Source: Rutidosis leptorrhynchoides
Taxonomy: Eukaryota > Streptophyta > Magnoliopsida > Asterales > Asteraceae
Length of the DNA: 64,000 nt
Reading direction: 5' to 3'
Assembly (NCBI RefSeq): GCF_046630445.1
Contig: NC_092336.1
Location: forward strand, 209,277,501 to 209,341,500
Shown here: one piece after another, positions 10,652 through 21,342 of the stretch
Position numbering within the stretch: the first letter of the stretch is position 1
Layout: each line of letters begins with the position of its first letter
Made by a program: the position numbers and the translations under genes
Notes under the pieces: model-generated
The model's database searches: none
What the model was told of the DNA's origin: nothing
The model's input: only the letters and a program-made list of their open reading frames with translations

Positions 10652-12652
10652 TGATAATGCTAAAAACGAACATATATTTCATAGCATTATTCCTCAAGAA
10701 AGACAAGCTTTTAGTTGCAATTGTCCTATTTACAAGTGATTCTCGTTTAAATAATAAAAAGATGAAGACAAAAGACAGATTCGACGAATTGAAGACGCAA
10801 ACGACCAAAAAGCTCAAAAGTATAAAAGACAATCAAAGAGGTTCCAATTATCGATAAGAAACGTCTCAAAATTACAAGAGTACAAGATTCAAAACGCAAA
10901 GTACAAGATATTAAATTGTACGCAAGGACGTTCGAAAATCCGGAACCGGGACCAGAGTCAACTCTCAACGCTCGACGCAACGGACTAAAAATTACAAGTT
11001 AACTATGTATATAAATATAATATAATATATAATTAATTCTTAAAATTAATATATATATTATAATATATTTATAAATCGTCGGCAAACAAAGAGCCAAAGC
11101 TGGGTGAGCTGTAATTTCAAACTCGGCGAGTTGCGGAGTTTGAAGGCAAAAAATTACGCGACTCGCGGAGTCCCCCTGGAAGAAAATTCCTATAAAAGCC
11201 AGCGAATTCTGATCGTAAAAATATCCTAAAAAATCTCTCTTTCTCTATATGTATACATAAATATTTATATTTATATTTTAATTTTAATTTTAATTTTAAT
11301 TTTAATCCTAATAATAAGGGTATGTTAGCGAATGTTGTAAGGGTGTAAGTCGAAATTCTGTCCGTGTAACGCTACGCTATTTTTAATCATTGTAAGTTAT
11401 GTTCAACCTTTTTACATTAATGTCTCGTAGCTAAGTTATTATTATGCTTATTTAAAATGAAGTAATCATGATGTTGGGCTAATTACTAAAATTGGGTAAT
11501 TAGGCTTTGTACCACAATTGGGGTTTGGACAAAAGAACGACACTTGTGGAAATTAGACTATGGGCTATTAATGGGCTTTACATTTGTTTAACTAAATGAT
11601 AGTTTGTTAATGTTAATATAAAGATTTACAATTGAACGTCCCTATAAATAACCATATACACTCGATCGGACACGATGGGCGGGGTATTTATATGTACGAA
11701 TAATCGTTCATTTAACCGGACACGAGAATGGATTAATAGTCACTAGAATTATTAAAACAGGGGTGAAATTATGTACAAGGACACTTGCCATAATTGATAA
11801 CAAAGTATTAAAACCTTGGGTTACACTCAGTCGACATCCTGGTGTAATTATTAAACAAAGTATTAAAATCTTGTTACAGTTTAAGTCCCCAATTAGTTGG
11901 AATATTTAACTTCAGGTATAAGGATAATTTGACGAGGACACTAGCACTTTATATTTATGACTGATGGACTGTTATGGACAAAAACCAGACGGACATATTA
12001 AATAATCCAGGACAAAGGACAATTAACCCATGGGCATAAAACTAAAATCAACACGTCAAACATCATGATTACGGAAGTTTAAATAAGCATAATTCTTTTA
12101 TTTCATATTTAATTTCCTTTATTTTATATTTAATTGCACTTCTAATTATCGCACTTTTATTTATTGTTATTGTATTTAATTACACTTTTAATTATATTAC
12201 TTTTTAATTATCGCAAGTTTATTTTATCGCACTTTTATTTATTGCAATTTCATTATCGTTATTTACTTTACGCTTTAAATTAAGTCTTTTATTTATTTAA
12301 TATTTTACATTTTGTTTGAACTGCAACTAAAGTTTTTAAAATCGACAAACCGGTCATTAAACGGTAAAAATCCCCCTTTATAATAATAATATTACTTATA
12401 TATATATTTGTATTTTTATAAAATAAAACTAATAGAGCGTTAAGCTTTGTGAAAAAGATTCCATGTGGAACGAACCGGACTTACTAAAAACTACACTACT
12501 GTACGATTAGGTACACTGCCTATAAGTGTTGTAGCAAGGTTTAAGTATATTCATTCAATAAATAAATAAATATCTTGTGTAAAATTGTATCGTATTTAAT
12601 AGTATTTCCTAGTAAAATTTAAGCTATTTTATATACACCTCGCATAACATCA
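10652..12652 (+). repeat. Element D 5' LTR
   Basis: Begins TGATAATGCTAAAAACG, ends CGCATAACATCA. The promoter part has a palindrome pair (ACTCGGCGAGTTGCGGAGT and GCGACTCGCGGAGTC, 11121-11172) followed by the TATA box at 11191. A tandem (ATTTT)n tract at 11270-11305 is longer than in the 3' LTR. GTAAGT at 11391 is a possible splice donor about 200 nt into the transcript. Short frames at 10651-10980 are present identically in the 3' LTR, have no domain and are not considered genes. Confidence 0.95.
11191..11198 (+). promoter_or_regulatory. TATA box of the D 5' LTR
   Basis: TATAAAAG 18 bp downstream of the second palindrome; the matching site in the 3' LTR is 26114-26121. Transcription would begin around 11220-11230. 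Confidence 0.7.
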
Positions 12653-12660
12653 AGCATTTT

Positions 12661-12678
12661 TGGCGCCGCTGCCGGGGA
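12661..12678 (+). promoter_or_regulatory. Element D primer binding site
   Basis: TGGCGCCGCTGCCGGGGA, 8 nt after the LTR end. This TGGCGCC...CCGGGGA form is characteristic of Athila elements, which I recall as tRNA-Asp primed; the tRNA identity is from memory, not tested. Confidence 0.88.
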
Positions 12679-14181
12679 ACTCAATTTCTAGCTTAAAAGC
12701 CGGAAGTGCAACGCTAATATAAAGAAAAAAAATTTATTTTTAGTTTGCTTTTGTAAAAATACGTTTTAAATATTCAAAAACATAAAAAGAAAACAAAAAT
12801 ATAAATATTTTTAAGAGTTTGTTAAATATTTAAGTTTTATAAAGTTTCTTTATTTTTATTTTATAAAAAAATATAAGTTTTATTTAAATATTTTGTTTTT
12901 ATTAAAACATAAAAAAATGAAAAAAAATATATATATATAAATCTAGTTTTAAGATTTTTATTTATAAAATTATAAAGTATTTTAATTCTATTTTAGTTTT
13001 TTAAGATAAGTTTTATTTAAATTATATAAATATATTAATTAAATTAAAAACAGAAAAAAAAAAATTACGTCGAAAACTGAAACGAAACAGCCTGTCATCT
13101 GAAATTTCGATCTCCGCAACTCGCGGAGTTGGTTGCCAGGTGGAGCCGCAACTCGTGGAGTTCTCCCTGACGCGCCTGACAGAACCCTAATCAGCATTTA
13201 TTACTGAGTAATTATTATTATTAATTTTTAATTAAACCCTAATTAGTTTTGTTAATTTATTATTAAGTTTAGTTTATTTATTTAATTTGTATATTTAGTT
13301 TATTTAGTTTAATTAAATTGTAAAATTAATAGTTTTAATAAATAAAAAATATAAAAATAATATTTTTATAAAAATTGTACTTTTTACAACTTTTAGTGTA
13401 TTATTATATTTTGTCCCTTTTTAATTGTTTTAGCGTAATATTTGTATTTTTCGCTCATATTTAGTTTTAAACATAAGTTTTTGCCATAGTATTTTTACTT
13501 CTAGATTTTTAGGCTTTGCCGTAAAATTCCTTAAGTGCTTTTTCTTTAGACTAAGATTTAAGTGCTTTAGAATTTTGCGACGCATTTTTAAGTTTTAGTT
13601 TCTTTTTAAGTTATTTCCATTTGGGATATAGTTTTACTTGTAAGCTTTAATATTTTTAGACGCCTTTTAACTATGTATCAATTATCATTCCAATTAGTAA
13701 TCTCAATTTGCGATTATAATTTTAAGTTAGTGATAGTAATAAGGTTGGGTTCGTCGAGTGTTTTTAAGTTTTATAAGTCACTCTTTTTCTTTTTCATTTT
13801 TCGACGCCTTTTTCAATTTTTTTTTCTTTTTCGACCTTTTTCGACGCGCTCTTTTTCTTTATTATTTCTCGCTATTCTAGTTTTTAGGACATAGATTTTT
13901 ATTCTACTTCTTATCTAAATTTCTTAAAATTACGAAAATTTATTTTTTAGTGGTTAAATTGATAGACATCAAAATTTTCTGGTTCGTAGTAATAGTTGGA
14001 TTTGTACGTGGACCGGGTTATTGGAGCCAAACAGTCCTCAATTATATTGAGACCAAACGAATCCTGCCCCTCTGCTGCATCTTTTGGCTATTCGAAACGT
14101 GGGCAAAATCAGAAAAGTCTATTAATTGGATAACTTATATAATTTTTCTTTCCTTTTAAAAACTAATAGGATATTCAGTGA
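12679..14181 (+). other. Element D untranslated leader
   Basis: 1.5 kb of AT-rich sequence between primer site and gag. Two copies of the element's palindrome occur at 13118-13130 (AACTCGCGGAGTT) and 13149-13162 (CAACTCGTGGAGTT). Open frames at 13673-14159 are low-complexity Phe/Leu-rich and unlikely to be coding. The leader probably contains packaging and splice signals, but none can be named from sequence alone. Confidence 0.7.
13118..13162. promoter_or_regulatory. Pre-gag palindrome pair
   Basis: Two near-identical 13-bp palindromes (CTCGCGGAG core, then CTCGTGGAG) 31 bp apart, about 1 kb before gag. The same motif is found in both LTR promoters and before the ORF-1 gene. Confidence 0.75.
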
Positions 14182-15438
14182 ATGCACCGAGCAAGACGTT
14201 CACCACCTGTAACTAGATCAAGACATTTAGCAAATATTACCGCCGTTGATTTTTCTTTAGAATCTTCATCCAGTCGACCAAGTACTCCAATTCAAATTTC
14301 CGATAATCCATTTTTTGAACCCGACCTCACAATTGAGAATCCGGAGAATATTCAGGGACAATTCATAGATCCTGAACCATTAAATTGTCCTCCGGAACCA
14401 CCAATTATTCAAACAGAGATTGTTGAGGAACGAACCATTAAATCAGAATCCTCTAGTGATTCCGATTCAACAAATTCAATTATGGAAGTAATGGAACCTT
14501 TAAGTATGGAAGACCGAATGAGAGCTAAACGCACTGGCCAAGGTCACGCAATTACTCATCCAGACATTAATGCGCCAGATTATGAAATCAAAGGACAAAT
14601 TCTACACATTGTGACTAATCAATGCCAATTTAGTGGTGCGCCGAAGGAAGATCCAAATGAACATCTTCGTATCTTTAATAGGATCTGCACACTATTTAAA
14701 ATAAGAGAAGTGGAGGATGAACAGATATATCTCATGTTATTTCCCTGGACTTTAAAGGGAGAAGCCAAAGATTGGTTGGAATCGTTACCTGAAGGGGCGA
14801 TTGATACATGGGACGTTTTAGTTGAAAAATTTCTTAAACAATTCTTTCCAGCATCTAAAGCCGTAAGACTTCAAGGAGAAATTGTTACGTTCACACAGAA
14901 ACCGAATGAAACTCTATATGAGGCGTGGACAAGATTTGGAAAATTATTAAGAGGATGTCCGCAACATGGTTTAGACACCTGTCAAATAGTACAAATATTC
15001 TACCAAGGATGCGACATCACTACAAGAAAAGACATAGATATAGCAGCTGGTGGTTCTATTATGAAGAAAACCGAAACTGATGCTTACAAAATTATTGATA
15101 ACACTGCTTCCCACTCACATGAGTGGCACCAAGAAAAAGATATCGTTAGATCATCTAAAGCAGCTAGAGCCGATTCTAGCCATGACTTAGATTCTATTTC
15201 TGCAAAGATAGATGCTGTCGAGAGACGAATGGAAAAGATGACTAAGGATATACACTCAATACAAATTAGTTGTGAGCAGTGTGGAGGACCACATTTGACA
15301 AAAGATTGTCTCAGTATTGAACTAACTATGGAACAAAGAGAGAATGTTTCATATCTAAACCAAAGGTCTGGAAATAATTATCAGAATAATTATCAACCGC
15401 CAAGACCGATCTACAATCAAAACCAGAATTATAATTGA
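14182..15438 (+). CDS. gag: Element D gag (capsid/nucleocapsid), in-frame stop at end
   Basis: Structural protein that would package element RNA into cytoplasmic particles. The ATG at 14182 is the first good start after the leader. Residues 1-110 are acidic and Ser/Pro-rich; from about 120 to 320 lies the retrotransposon gag fold (KGEAKDWLESLP, then LVEKFLKQFFP and ETLYEAWTRFGKLLRGCP). A variant zinc knuckle CEQCGGPHLTKDC (C-x2-C-x3-H-x4-C) is at 15271-15309, followed by an Asn/Gln-rich tail. A TGA at 15436-15438 breaks the frame, but the same frame stays open from 15439 to 16605, so gag and protease were originally fused. The stop could derive from CGA by C-to-T change. Confidence 0.92.
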   Translation: MHRARRSPPVTRSRHLANITAVDFSLESSSSRPSTPIQISDNPFFEPDLTIENPENIQGQFIDPEPLNCPPEPPIIQTEIVEERTIKSESSSDSDSTNSIMEVMEPLSMEDRMRAKRTGQGHAITHPDINAPDYEIKGQILHIVTNQCQFSGAPKEDPNEHLRIFNRICTLFKIREVEDEQIYLMLFPWTLKGEAKDWLESLPEGAIDTWDVLVEKFLKQFFPASKAVRLQGEIVTFTQKPNETLYEAWTRFGKLLRGCPQHGLDTCQIVQIFYQGCDITTRKDIDIAAGGSIMKKTETDAYKIIDNTASHSHEWHQEKDIVRSSKAARADSSHDLDSISAKIDAVERRMEKMTKDIHSIQISCEQCGGPHLTKDCLSIELTMEQRENVSYLNQRSGNNYQNNYQPPRPIYNQNQNYN

Positions 15439-16608
15439 ACTATTCCATACAACAACCAACAAGGTCCTAGCAATCAACAAGTATCCAACAATACTTACAA
15501 CCAGCAAAGACCTAATTTTCAAAATAAACCACCAACCGATGATAAAAAGCCAAATTTAGAAGATATGATGACGAAGCTAGTTGAAACTCAAACGCAGTTT
15601 TTCACATCTCAGAAACAAACCAATGAACAAAATGCTCAAGCTTTTAGAAATCAACAAGCTTCTATTCAAAACTTGGAACAAGAAGTAAGTAACCTAGCAA
15701 GGTTAATAGGTGAAAGAAAACCGGGAAGTTTACCTAGTGATACAAATGCAAACCCCCGGAATGAAACAGCTAAAGCCATTACCACAAGAAGTGGTACAAC
15801 ACTTAAACCACTTGAAATACCTGTAACTTCTGATGAAGCTATTCCTACTCCACAAGAACCACAACCTGATCAAGATAAGGAAAAAGAACAGGTAGTTGAA
15901 AAGGTTAATGAAGATAACACAGTTAAGGATAAACCTTATGTTAAACCATACCAACCACCACTTCCTTACCCGAGTAAAATGAAAAAAGAGAAGCTTGAAG
16001 CCGAGCAATCCAAATTCTTGGATATGTTTAAACAAATAAATGTAAATCTTCCTTTCATTGATGTGATTTCAGGAATGCCTAGATATGCTAAATTTCTGAA
16101 AGATCTAATCTCGAATAGAAAGAAAATGGAAGAACTCTCGGCTGTTACTATGAATGCTAATTGTTCAGCAGTGCTGTTGAATAAGATACCAGAAAAACTA
16201 TCTGATCTAGGAAGTTTCACAATTCCATGTTTTCTGGGTAGTCTTAGTTCAATAGAAGCATTGGCAGACTTAGGTGCTAGTATAAATTTAATGCCGTATT
16301 CACTATACGCTAAACTAGACCTTGGAGAATTGAAACCAACAAGAATAAGCATACAACTAGCCGATCGATCAATAAAATATCCTAGAGGGATAATGGAGAA
16401 CATGCTAGTTAAAGTTGGTACTTTAGTATTTCCAGTAGATTTTGTTGTTCTGGACATGGAAGAAGATTCTCAAGTTCCTCTCATATTAGGAAGACCATTC
16501 TTAAACACGGCTAAAGCAATGATAGACGTGTTTGGTAAAAAATTGACCCTAAGTATAGAGGACGAGAGTGTTACCTTTTCAGTTGATAGAGCAATGCAAC
16601 AACCATAA
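15439..16608 (+). CDS. pro: Element D gag tail and aspartic protease
   Basis: Continuation of the polyprotein frame after the TGA at 15436; an internal ATG lies at 15565. The first part is Gln/Asn- and Lys/Glu-rich linker. The retropepsin domain spans roughly 16000-16560, with the dimer-forming active site ALADLGASINLMPYS (DLGA) at 16259-16303 and the conserved C-terminal PLILGRPFLNTA near 16477. This enzyme would cut the polyprotein. A TAA at 16606-16608 (possibly from CAA) ends this stretch; the same frame continues immediately into the RT region. Confidence 0.92.
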   Translation, partial: TIPYNNQQGPSNQQVSNNTYNQQRPNFQNKPPTDDKKPNLEDMMTKLVETQTQFFTSQKQTNEQNAQAFRNQQASIQNLEQEVSNLARLIGERKPGSLPSDTNANPRNETAKAITTRSGTTLKPLEIPVTSDEAIPTPQEPQPDQDKEKEQVVEKVNEDNTVKDKPYVKPYQPPLPYPSKMKKEKLEAEQSKFLDMFKQINVNLPFIDVISGMPRYAKFLKDLISNRKKMEELSAVTMNANCSAVLLNKIPEKLSDLGSFTIPCFLGSLSSIEALADLGASINLMPYSLYAKLDLGELKPTRISIQLADRSIKYPRGIMENMLVKVGTLVFPVDFVVLDMEEDSQVPLILGRPFLNTAKAMIDVFGKKLTLSIEDESVTFSVDRAMQQP

Positions 16609-18009
16609 TCTGCAGATGATACATGCTATTATATTCAAACCATAGATTCACATGCAGAATTGTTAGAAGAATTTCCAGAATTACAAGGAACAGGAGAATG
16701 TTCTTTAGGAGAAGGAACTGAACCAATTGATGAAGTTGAAATGTTAGCTACACTAATAGCTAATGGATATGAACAAACAACAGAAGAAATTCAAATGCTA
16801 AAAGAAGAAGACAGATATCGATATAAATCATCGATAGAAGAACCTCCGACATTAGAGTTAAAGCCACTTCCAAACCATTTGGAATACGCTTATTTACATG
16901 GTGAATCTGAATTAACTGTAATAATATCGTCTTCTCTTACTGAAAGCGAGAAATCACAACTCATTTCTGTGTTTAAAGCTCATAAACCAGCCATTGCATG
17001 GAAGATTCATGATATTAAAGGAATAAGTCCTTCGTATTGCACACATAAAATCCTTATGGAAGAAGATCATAAAACGTATGTGCAACGCCAACGAAGACTA
17101 AATCCGAATATGCAAGATGTTGTTAAAAAAGAAATTATTAAACTGCTAGATGCAGGTTTAATTTATCCAATTTCTGATAGTCCATGGGTAAGCCCAGTTC
17201 AATGCGTGCCTAAGAAGGGTGGCATGACTGTCATTACAAATGAGAAAAATGAGCTTATTCCTACTAGGACTGTAACAGGATGGCGTGTATGTATTGATTA
17301 TAGAAAATTAAATGACGCCACCAGAAAAGATCACTTTCCCTTACCTTTCATTGATCAAATGTTGGAAAGGCTAGCCGGAAACAGTTACTATTGTTTTCTA
17401 GATGGATTTTCCGGATATTTTCAAATTCCAATAGCACCCGAGGACCAAGAGAAAACCACGTTCACGTGCCCTTATGGTACTTTTGCTTACAAATGCATGC
17501 CATTTGGACTTTGTAACGCCCCTGCAACCTTTCAAAAGTGTATGATGGCGATTTTTCACGACATGATAGAAGAATGCATGGAAGTTTTCATGGATGACTT
17601 TTCAGTCTTCGGTGATACATTTGAATCATGTTTAGCTAATCTTGAACGAATGCTGATTAGATGCAAACAATCAAATCTAGTACTTAATTGGGAGAAATGC
17701 CATTTCATGGTTAAAGAAGGCATTGTTCTTGGACATAAAATCTCAAAGGAAGGAATTGAAGTGGATAGAGCTAAAGTAGATGTAATTGCTAAACTTCCAC
17801 ATCCCACCAATGTTAGAGGAGTTAGGAGTTTTCTAGGGCATGCCGGTTTTTACCGACGTTTCATAAAAGATTTTTCTAAAATTGCCACTCCTATGAATAA
17901 ACTCCTAGAAAAGGATGCTCCATTCATCTTTTCAGATGAATACATCGAATCTTTTAATATTCTTAAAGAGAAACTCACTAATGCGTCGATCATGATAACA
18001 CCAAATTGA
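16609..18009 (+). CDS. pol: Element D reverse transcriptase
   Basis: Same frame as the upstream segments. A connecting acidic stretch (16660-16960) is followed by RT fingers/palm: CIDYRKLNDATRKDHFPLPF (17290-17349), the first catalytic Asp in FLDGFSGYFQI (17395-17427), and the double-Asp motif VFMDDFSVFG at 17584-17613. The thumb and the start of the RNase H connection follow (FLGHAGFYRRFIKDFSKIA). All residues expected for polymerase function are present. A TGA at 18007-18009 replaces what is normally Trp (a TGG-to-TGA change), at the entry to RNase H. Confidence 0.94.
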   Translation, partial: SADDTCYYIQTIDSHAELLEEFPELQGTGECSLGEGTEPIDEVEMLATLIANGYEQTTEEIQMLKEEDRYRYKSSIEEPPTLELKPLPNHLEYAYLHGESELTVIISSSLTESEKSQLISVFKAHKPAIAWKIHDIKGISPSYCTHKILMEEDHKTYVQRQRRLNPNMQDVVKKEIIKLLDAGLIYPISDSPWVSPVQCVPKKGGMTVITNEKNELIPTRTVTGWRVCIDYRKLNDATRKDHFPLPFIDQMLERLAGNSYYCFLDGFSGYFQIPIAPEDQEKTTFTCPYGTFAYKCMPFGLCNAPATFQKCMMAIFHDMIEECMEVFMDDFSVFGDTFESCLANLERMLIRCKQSNLVLNWEKCHFMVKEGIVLGHKISKEGIEVDRAKVDVIAKLPHPTNVRGVRSFLGHAGFYRRFIKDFSKIATPMNKLLEKDAPFIFSDEYIESFNILKEKLTNASIMITPN

Positions 18010-19761
18010 AATCTACCGTTTGAACTAATGTGCGATGCAAGTGATTTTGCAATGGGAGCCATTTTAGGACAAATGATTGAAAAAAGATTTCAACCTATAT
18101 ATTATGCTAGTAAGATGTTACAAGGAGCACAAACGAATTACACAACTACTGAAAAAGAACTCCTTGCTATTGTCTTTGCTTTTGACAAATTTCATTCATA
18201 TCTCGTTCTAGCAAAAACGGTGGTCTATACTGACCATTCTGCTCTTAGATACCTATTTTCGAAACAAGATGCTAAACCAAGATTAATCCGTTGGATCTTA
18301 CTCTTACAAGAGTTCGATATTGAAATCCGAGATAAAAGAGGAGCAGAAAATCTTGCCGCTGATCATCTTTCTCGTCTTGAAAATCCCGAATTAGAAGTTC
18401 TAAATGAATCGGCTATACAAGACAACTTTCCTGATGAATATCTATTGAAGATAGATTATAATGAAATTCTATGGTTTGCAGACTATGCAAACTACTTAGT
18501 ATATGGATTCCTTGAAAAAGGATTATCGTACCAAAAACGAAAGAAATTCTTCAGTGATATAAAACACTATTTCTGGGAAGATCCACATTTGTTTAAAATT
18601 TGTCCAGATGGAATAATACGCCGATGTGTATTCGGAGATGAAGCTAGTAAAATCTTAAACCATTGTCACACAGGACCAACAGGAGGGCACTATGGGCCTC
18701 AACTAACAGCAAGAAAAGTTTATGATGCTGGATTCTATTGGCCTACAATTTACAAAGATGCACACCTTCTTTGCAAATCCTGTGATGCTTGTCAAAGGGC
18801 CGGAAAAATAAGTCAACGTGATGAAATGCCACAAAATGTCATTCAAGTATGTGAAGTATTTGACATTTGGGGTATTGACTTTATGGGTCCATTTCCAAAA
18901 TCTCATAATAATCTCTATATTCTCGTAGCCATTGATTATGTATCTAAATGGGCGGAAGCACAAGCTCTCCCAACTAGCGATGCACGAGTTGTAGTCAACT
19001 TTTTAAAACGTCTTTTTGCAAGGTTTGGAACACCGAAAGCTTTAATAAGTGATCGGGGAACTCATTTCTGTAATAATCAACGTGAGAAAGTTCTTAAAAG
19101 ATATGGAGTAACTCAAAAAATCTCCACTGCTTATCATCCACAAACAAGTGGACAAGTTGAAAATACCAACCGAGCTTTAAAACGTATTCTAGAAAAAATC
19201 GTAGGATCAAATCCGAAGGAATGGTCCATTAAATTGGAGGATGCACTCTGGGCTTTTAGAACAGCCTACAAAACTCCAATTGGAACCACACCTTTTAGAC
19301 TTGTTTATGGAAAAGCATGTCATCTTCCAGTAGAAATTGAACACAAAGCATTTTGGGCTTTGAAGACATGTAATCTTGATTTACATGAAGCTGGACGTCT
19401 ACGGTTAAGTCAATTAAACGAATTAGAAGAATTAAGACAAGAAGCATACGAAAATTTGTTAATATATAAGGAAAGAACGAAGAAATGGCATGATAAAAGA
19501 ATCAGAAGTTTAAAAGAATTCAAAGAAGGAGACAGGGTTCTTCTTTTCAATTCACGATTCAAGCTATTTCCTGGAAAATTGAAATCAAGATGGTCTGGAC
19601 CATTCATAGTCAAAAGAGTTTTCCCATATGGAACAGTAGAGTTAATAAATTCAAATGGGATTGAATTTAAAGTTAATGGTCACAGAGTTAAACATTACTT
19701 AGATAGTCCGATGGAAGTTGACAACGAAGTTAATCACAATTTCGATACCACAGCTAACTAA
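18010..19761 (+). CDS. pol: Element D RNase H and integrase
   Basis: The frame continues after the TGA at 18007. RNase H catalytic residues: Asp in [12 protein letters not shown] (18025-18060), Glu in [15 protein letters not shown], Asp in [12 protein letters not shown], and ADHLS at the end (18358). Integrase: an HHCC zinc site ([10 protein letters not shown]...CDAC, 18658-18795), catalytic Asp in [11 protein letters not shown] (about 18870), Asp in ISDRGTHF (19050) and Glu in GQVENTN, with exactly 35 residues between the last two (DD35E). The C-terminal part has the RWSGPF and [10 protein letters not shown] motifs typical of Athila/Tat integrases; no chromodomain. The stop at 19759-19761 is followed directly by the phrase AAGTGTGGGG common after Athila pol. 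Confidence 0.95.
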   Translation, partial: NLPFELMCDASDFAMGAILGQMIEKRFQPIYYASKMLQGAQTNYTTTEKELLAIVFAFDKFHSYLVLAKTVVYTDHSALRYLFSKQDAKPRLIRWILLLQEFDIEIRDKRGAENLAADHLSRLENPELEVLNESAIQDNFPDEYLLKIDYNEILWFADYANYLVYGFLEKGLSYQKRKKFFSDIKHYFWEDPHLFKICPDGIIRRCVFGDEASKILNHCHTGPTGGHYGPQLTARKVYDAGFYWPTIYKDAHLLCKSCDACQRAGKISQRDEMPQNVIQVCEVFDIWGIDFMGPFPKSHNNLYILVAIDYVSKWAEAQALPTSDARVVVNFLKRLFARFGTPKALISDRGTHFCNNQREKVLKRYGVTQKISTAYHPQTSGQVENTNRALKRILEKIVGSNPKEWSIKLEDALWAFRTAYKTPIGTTPFRLVYGKACHLPVEIEHKAFWALKTCNLDLHEAGRLRLSQLNELEELRQEAYENLLIYKERTKKWHDKRIRSLKEFKEGDRVLLFNSRFKLFPGKLKSRWSGPFIVKRVFPYGTVELINSNGIEFKVNGHRVKHYLDSPMEVDNEVNHNFDTTAN

Positions 19762-19922
19762 GTGTGGGGAGAATCAAGTCTTTAAAGGATAATATGTATT
19801 TCTGTTAGAGTTAGAATTTCTGTTTTCGTGTAGTTCTCGAAAATGGAACCCGAATGGTCTTTCCCTAGCAGACCCTAAAGAACTAGTCTTCTCCCCCCAT
19901 TCTGAATTTTTATTTTTTTTAG

Positions 19923-20366
19923 GTTTTTACGAAATGAAGACTGACTGTGAACTAAACCATGGTCTAATGCTACACGCTTTGATCACTAAACGTAATAATG
20001 ACACACTTCCGAGTGAAATAGTATCAGTAATCAGAGAAAGATTGGACGGAGTAAGAAAAGAATCTAGATGCGAAGATAATAAGTTACAATTTGGTAAAGG
20101 AAAATCAAATTCCGCAGCGAAAAGAAGAGCACGACACCTAGAAAGATGTCACAAATGCAGAAAATGGTCACATGGAGGTAAATGTTCAAATAATCAAACC
20201 TATTCAAACACCGAATTTGTTACTTTATGCAGAGACGGACCGTTCATATGTTTAGAAGAAAAAACACTGAATGCTCGAGGTTACGCCTATGTAGCCATGG
20301 AAAATCAATTAAACCGACTATCTTATGAATGGGATAGGTCATATCACTAAGAATACTATCTCACAG
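19923..20366 (+). CDS. Small zinc-knuckle-like ORF in a predicted exon (D)
   Basis: An ATG at 19934 opens 138 codons ending TAA at 20350. The protein is basic in its middle (KRRARHLERC) and holds CHKCRKWSHGGKC (C-x2-C-x4-H-x3-C), one residue short of a CCHC zinc knuckle, about residues 76-88. No family is recognised. It sits between integrase and the ORF-1 gene. It is bracketed by strong splice signals: a long pyrimidine tract ending TTTTTTTTAG at 19922 and a perfect donor CAG|GTAAGT at 20366/20367, so it may be an internal exon of a subgenomic mRNA. An RNA- or DNA-binding accessory role is only inferred from the Cys/His cluster and charge. Confidence 0.6.
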
Positions 20367-20372
20367 GTAAGT
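20367..20372 (+). promoter_or_regulatory. Consensus 5' splice site after the small ORF
   Basis: CAG|GTAAGT matches the plant donor consensus at every position and follows the ORF's stop by 16 nt. Possible downstream acceptors are at 22164 or near 21480. Confidence 0.55.
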
Positions 20373-20464
20373 CTGTACAGATTTTATTTTTTATTTTCAT
20401 TTTTAACCTTTTGATAATAAACGCTAATTTGTTCGCTATAAAGTATTAAATTGGTATTCAATAA

Positions 20465-21040
20465 AATTAGGTTTGGCAACCGAAATTATTGATATCATAC
20501 AAAAATTTATTACATCACTGCGAAATTTAACGTTTATTCTTAAGGTATAAATATCTTTAATCAATCAACCCAAAATATTTCAAAAATTCGTTATGAGTTA
20601 AATTAGGTCATGGAACCGAAATTACTTTACCAAAAAGAGGGGCGTATATTTTTGATAATATTTGATTGATTAAAGTGGGATAAAAGCCAAAAAGATTTTT
20701 AATTTTATTTTTTTACCATGTTTTTAAAATTAATATATAAATATTAAATTAATATTTTGAACTTTGTAAAATCAATATATTTAAGTTTGTCAATATTTGA
20801 AAAAATTAATATTTTTAAGTTTGTATGTATAACAAAAAATTAAATATAAGTTTGGTGTGAATTTATAATATGAATTTTTAATTAAGTTTGGTGTGAATTT
20901 AAAATTTTATGCATTTTATATTTAAGTTTGGTGTGAATTTAAAAACAAAAATTTACTTTATTTCGCTAAGTTAAAAATATGATTTTTAAAATTCATCGTA
21001 AGTTGAAAACTAGGTCTTTGAACCGAAATTGCTTTACTCG
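20465..21040 (+). repeat. Interspersed short repeats in the D spacer
   Basis: Two repeat families alternate. Type 1 (AATTAGGTTTGGCAACCGAA and relatives) is at 20465-20491, 20600-20630 and 21008-21037, with a weaker copy at 21185. Type 2 (TAAGTTTGGTGTGAATTT) is at 20847-20865, 20883-20902 and 20922-20941, with shortened copies from about 20770. The rest of 20373-21296 is AT-rich and shows no gene. Confidence 0.7.
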
Positions 21041-21296
21041 AGGGAGGGACGAGAACTTTTATTATCATTATTTTTAATCTTATTGAATTAAAATATGCCA
21101 AAAACATTAAAAAAACCCAAAAAAAAATCTTTGTTTTTAAAACCGCGCTTTAAATAGACAAATTTTAAAATTTTGTCGAAGGACGGACTAGGACATCGAT
21201 CCGAAACGACCTCATCCTAAAACAAAGGAAAATAAAATTTTAAATTTATTTTATATTTGTTATAAGTTAAGGATTATTAAAAAAAAAAAAAGCACC

Positions 21297-21342
21297 GCGA
21301 CTCGCGGAGTTTGCAATGGCCAAATGCCGTGACTCGCGGAGG
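21297..21342. promoter_or_regulatory. Pre-ORF-1 palindrome pair
   Basis: GCGACTCGCGGAGTTT (21297-21312) and GTGACTCGCGGAGG (21329-21342), followed about 25 bp later by AAATAAAAGG, a weak TATA-like sequence. The same palindromes precede the LTR TATA box and lie in the pre-gag leader. May mark an internal promoter or other regulatory site for the downstream gene. Confidence 0.6.

Noticed and set aside
10651-10980. Short ORFs near the start of D's LTR, repeated at 25541-25903
   Set aside because: Repeated only because the LTR is duplicated; upstream of the TATA box, no domain, and not preserved in LTR J.
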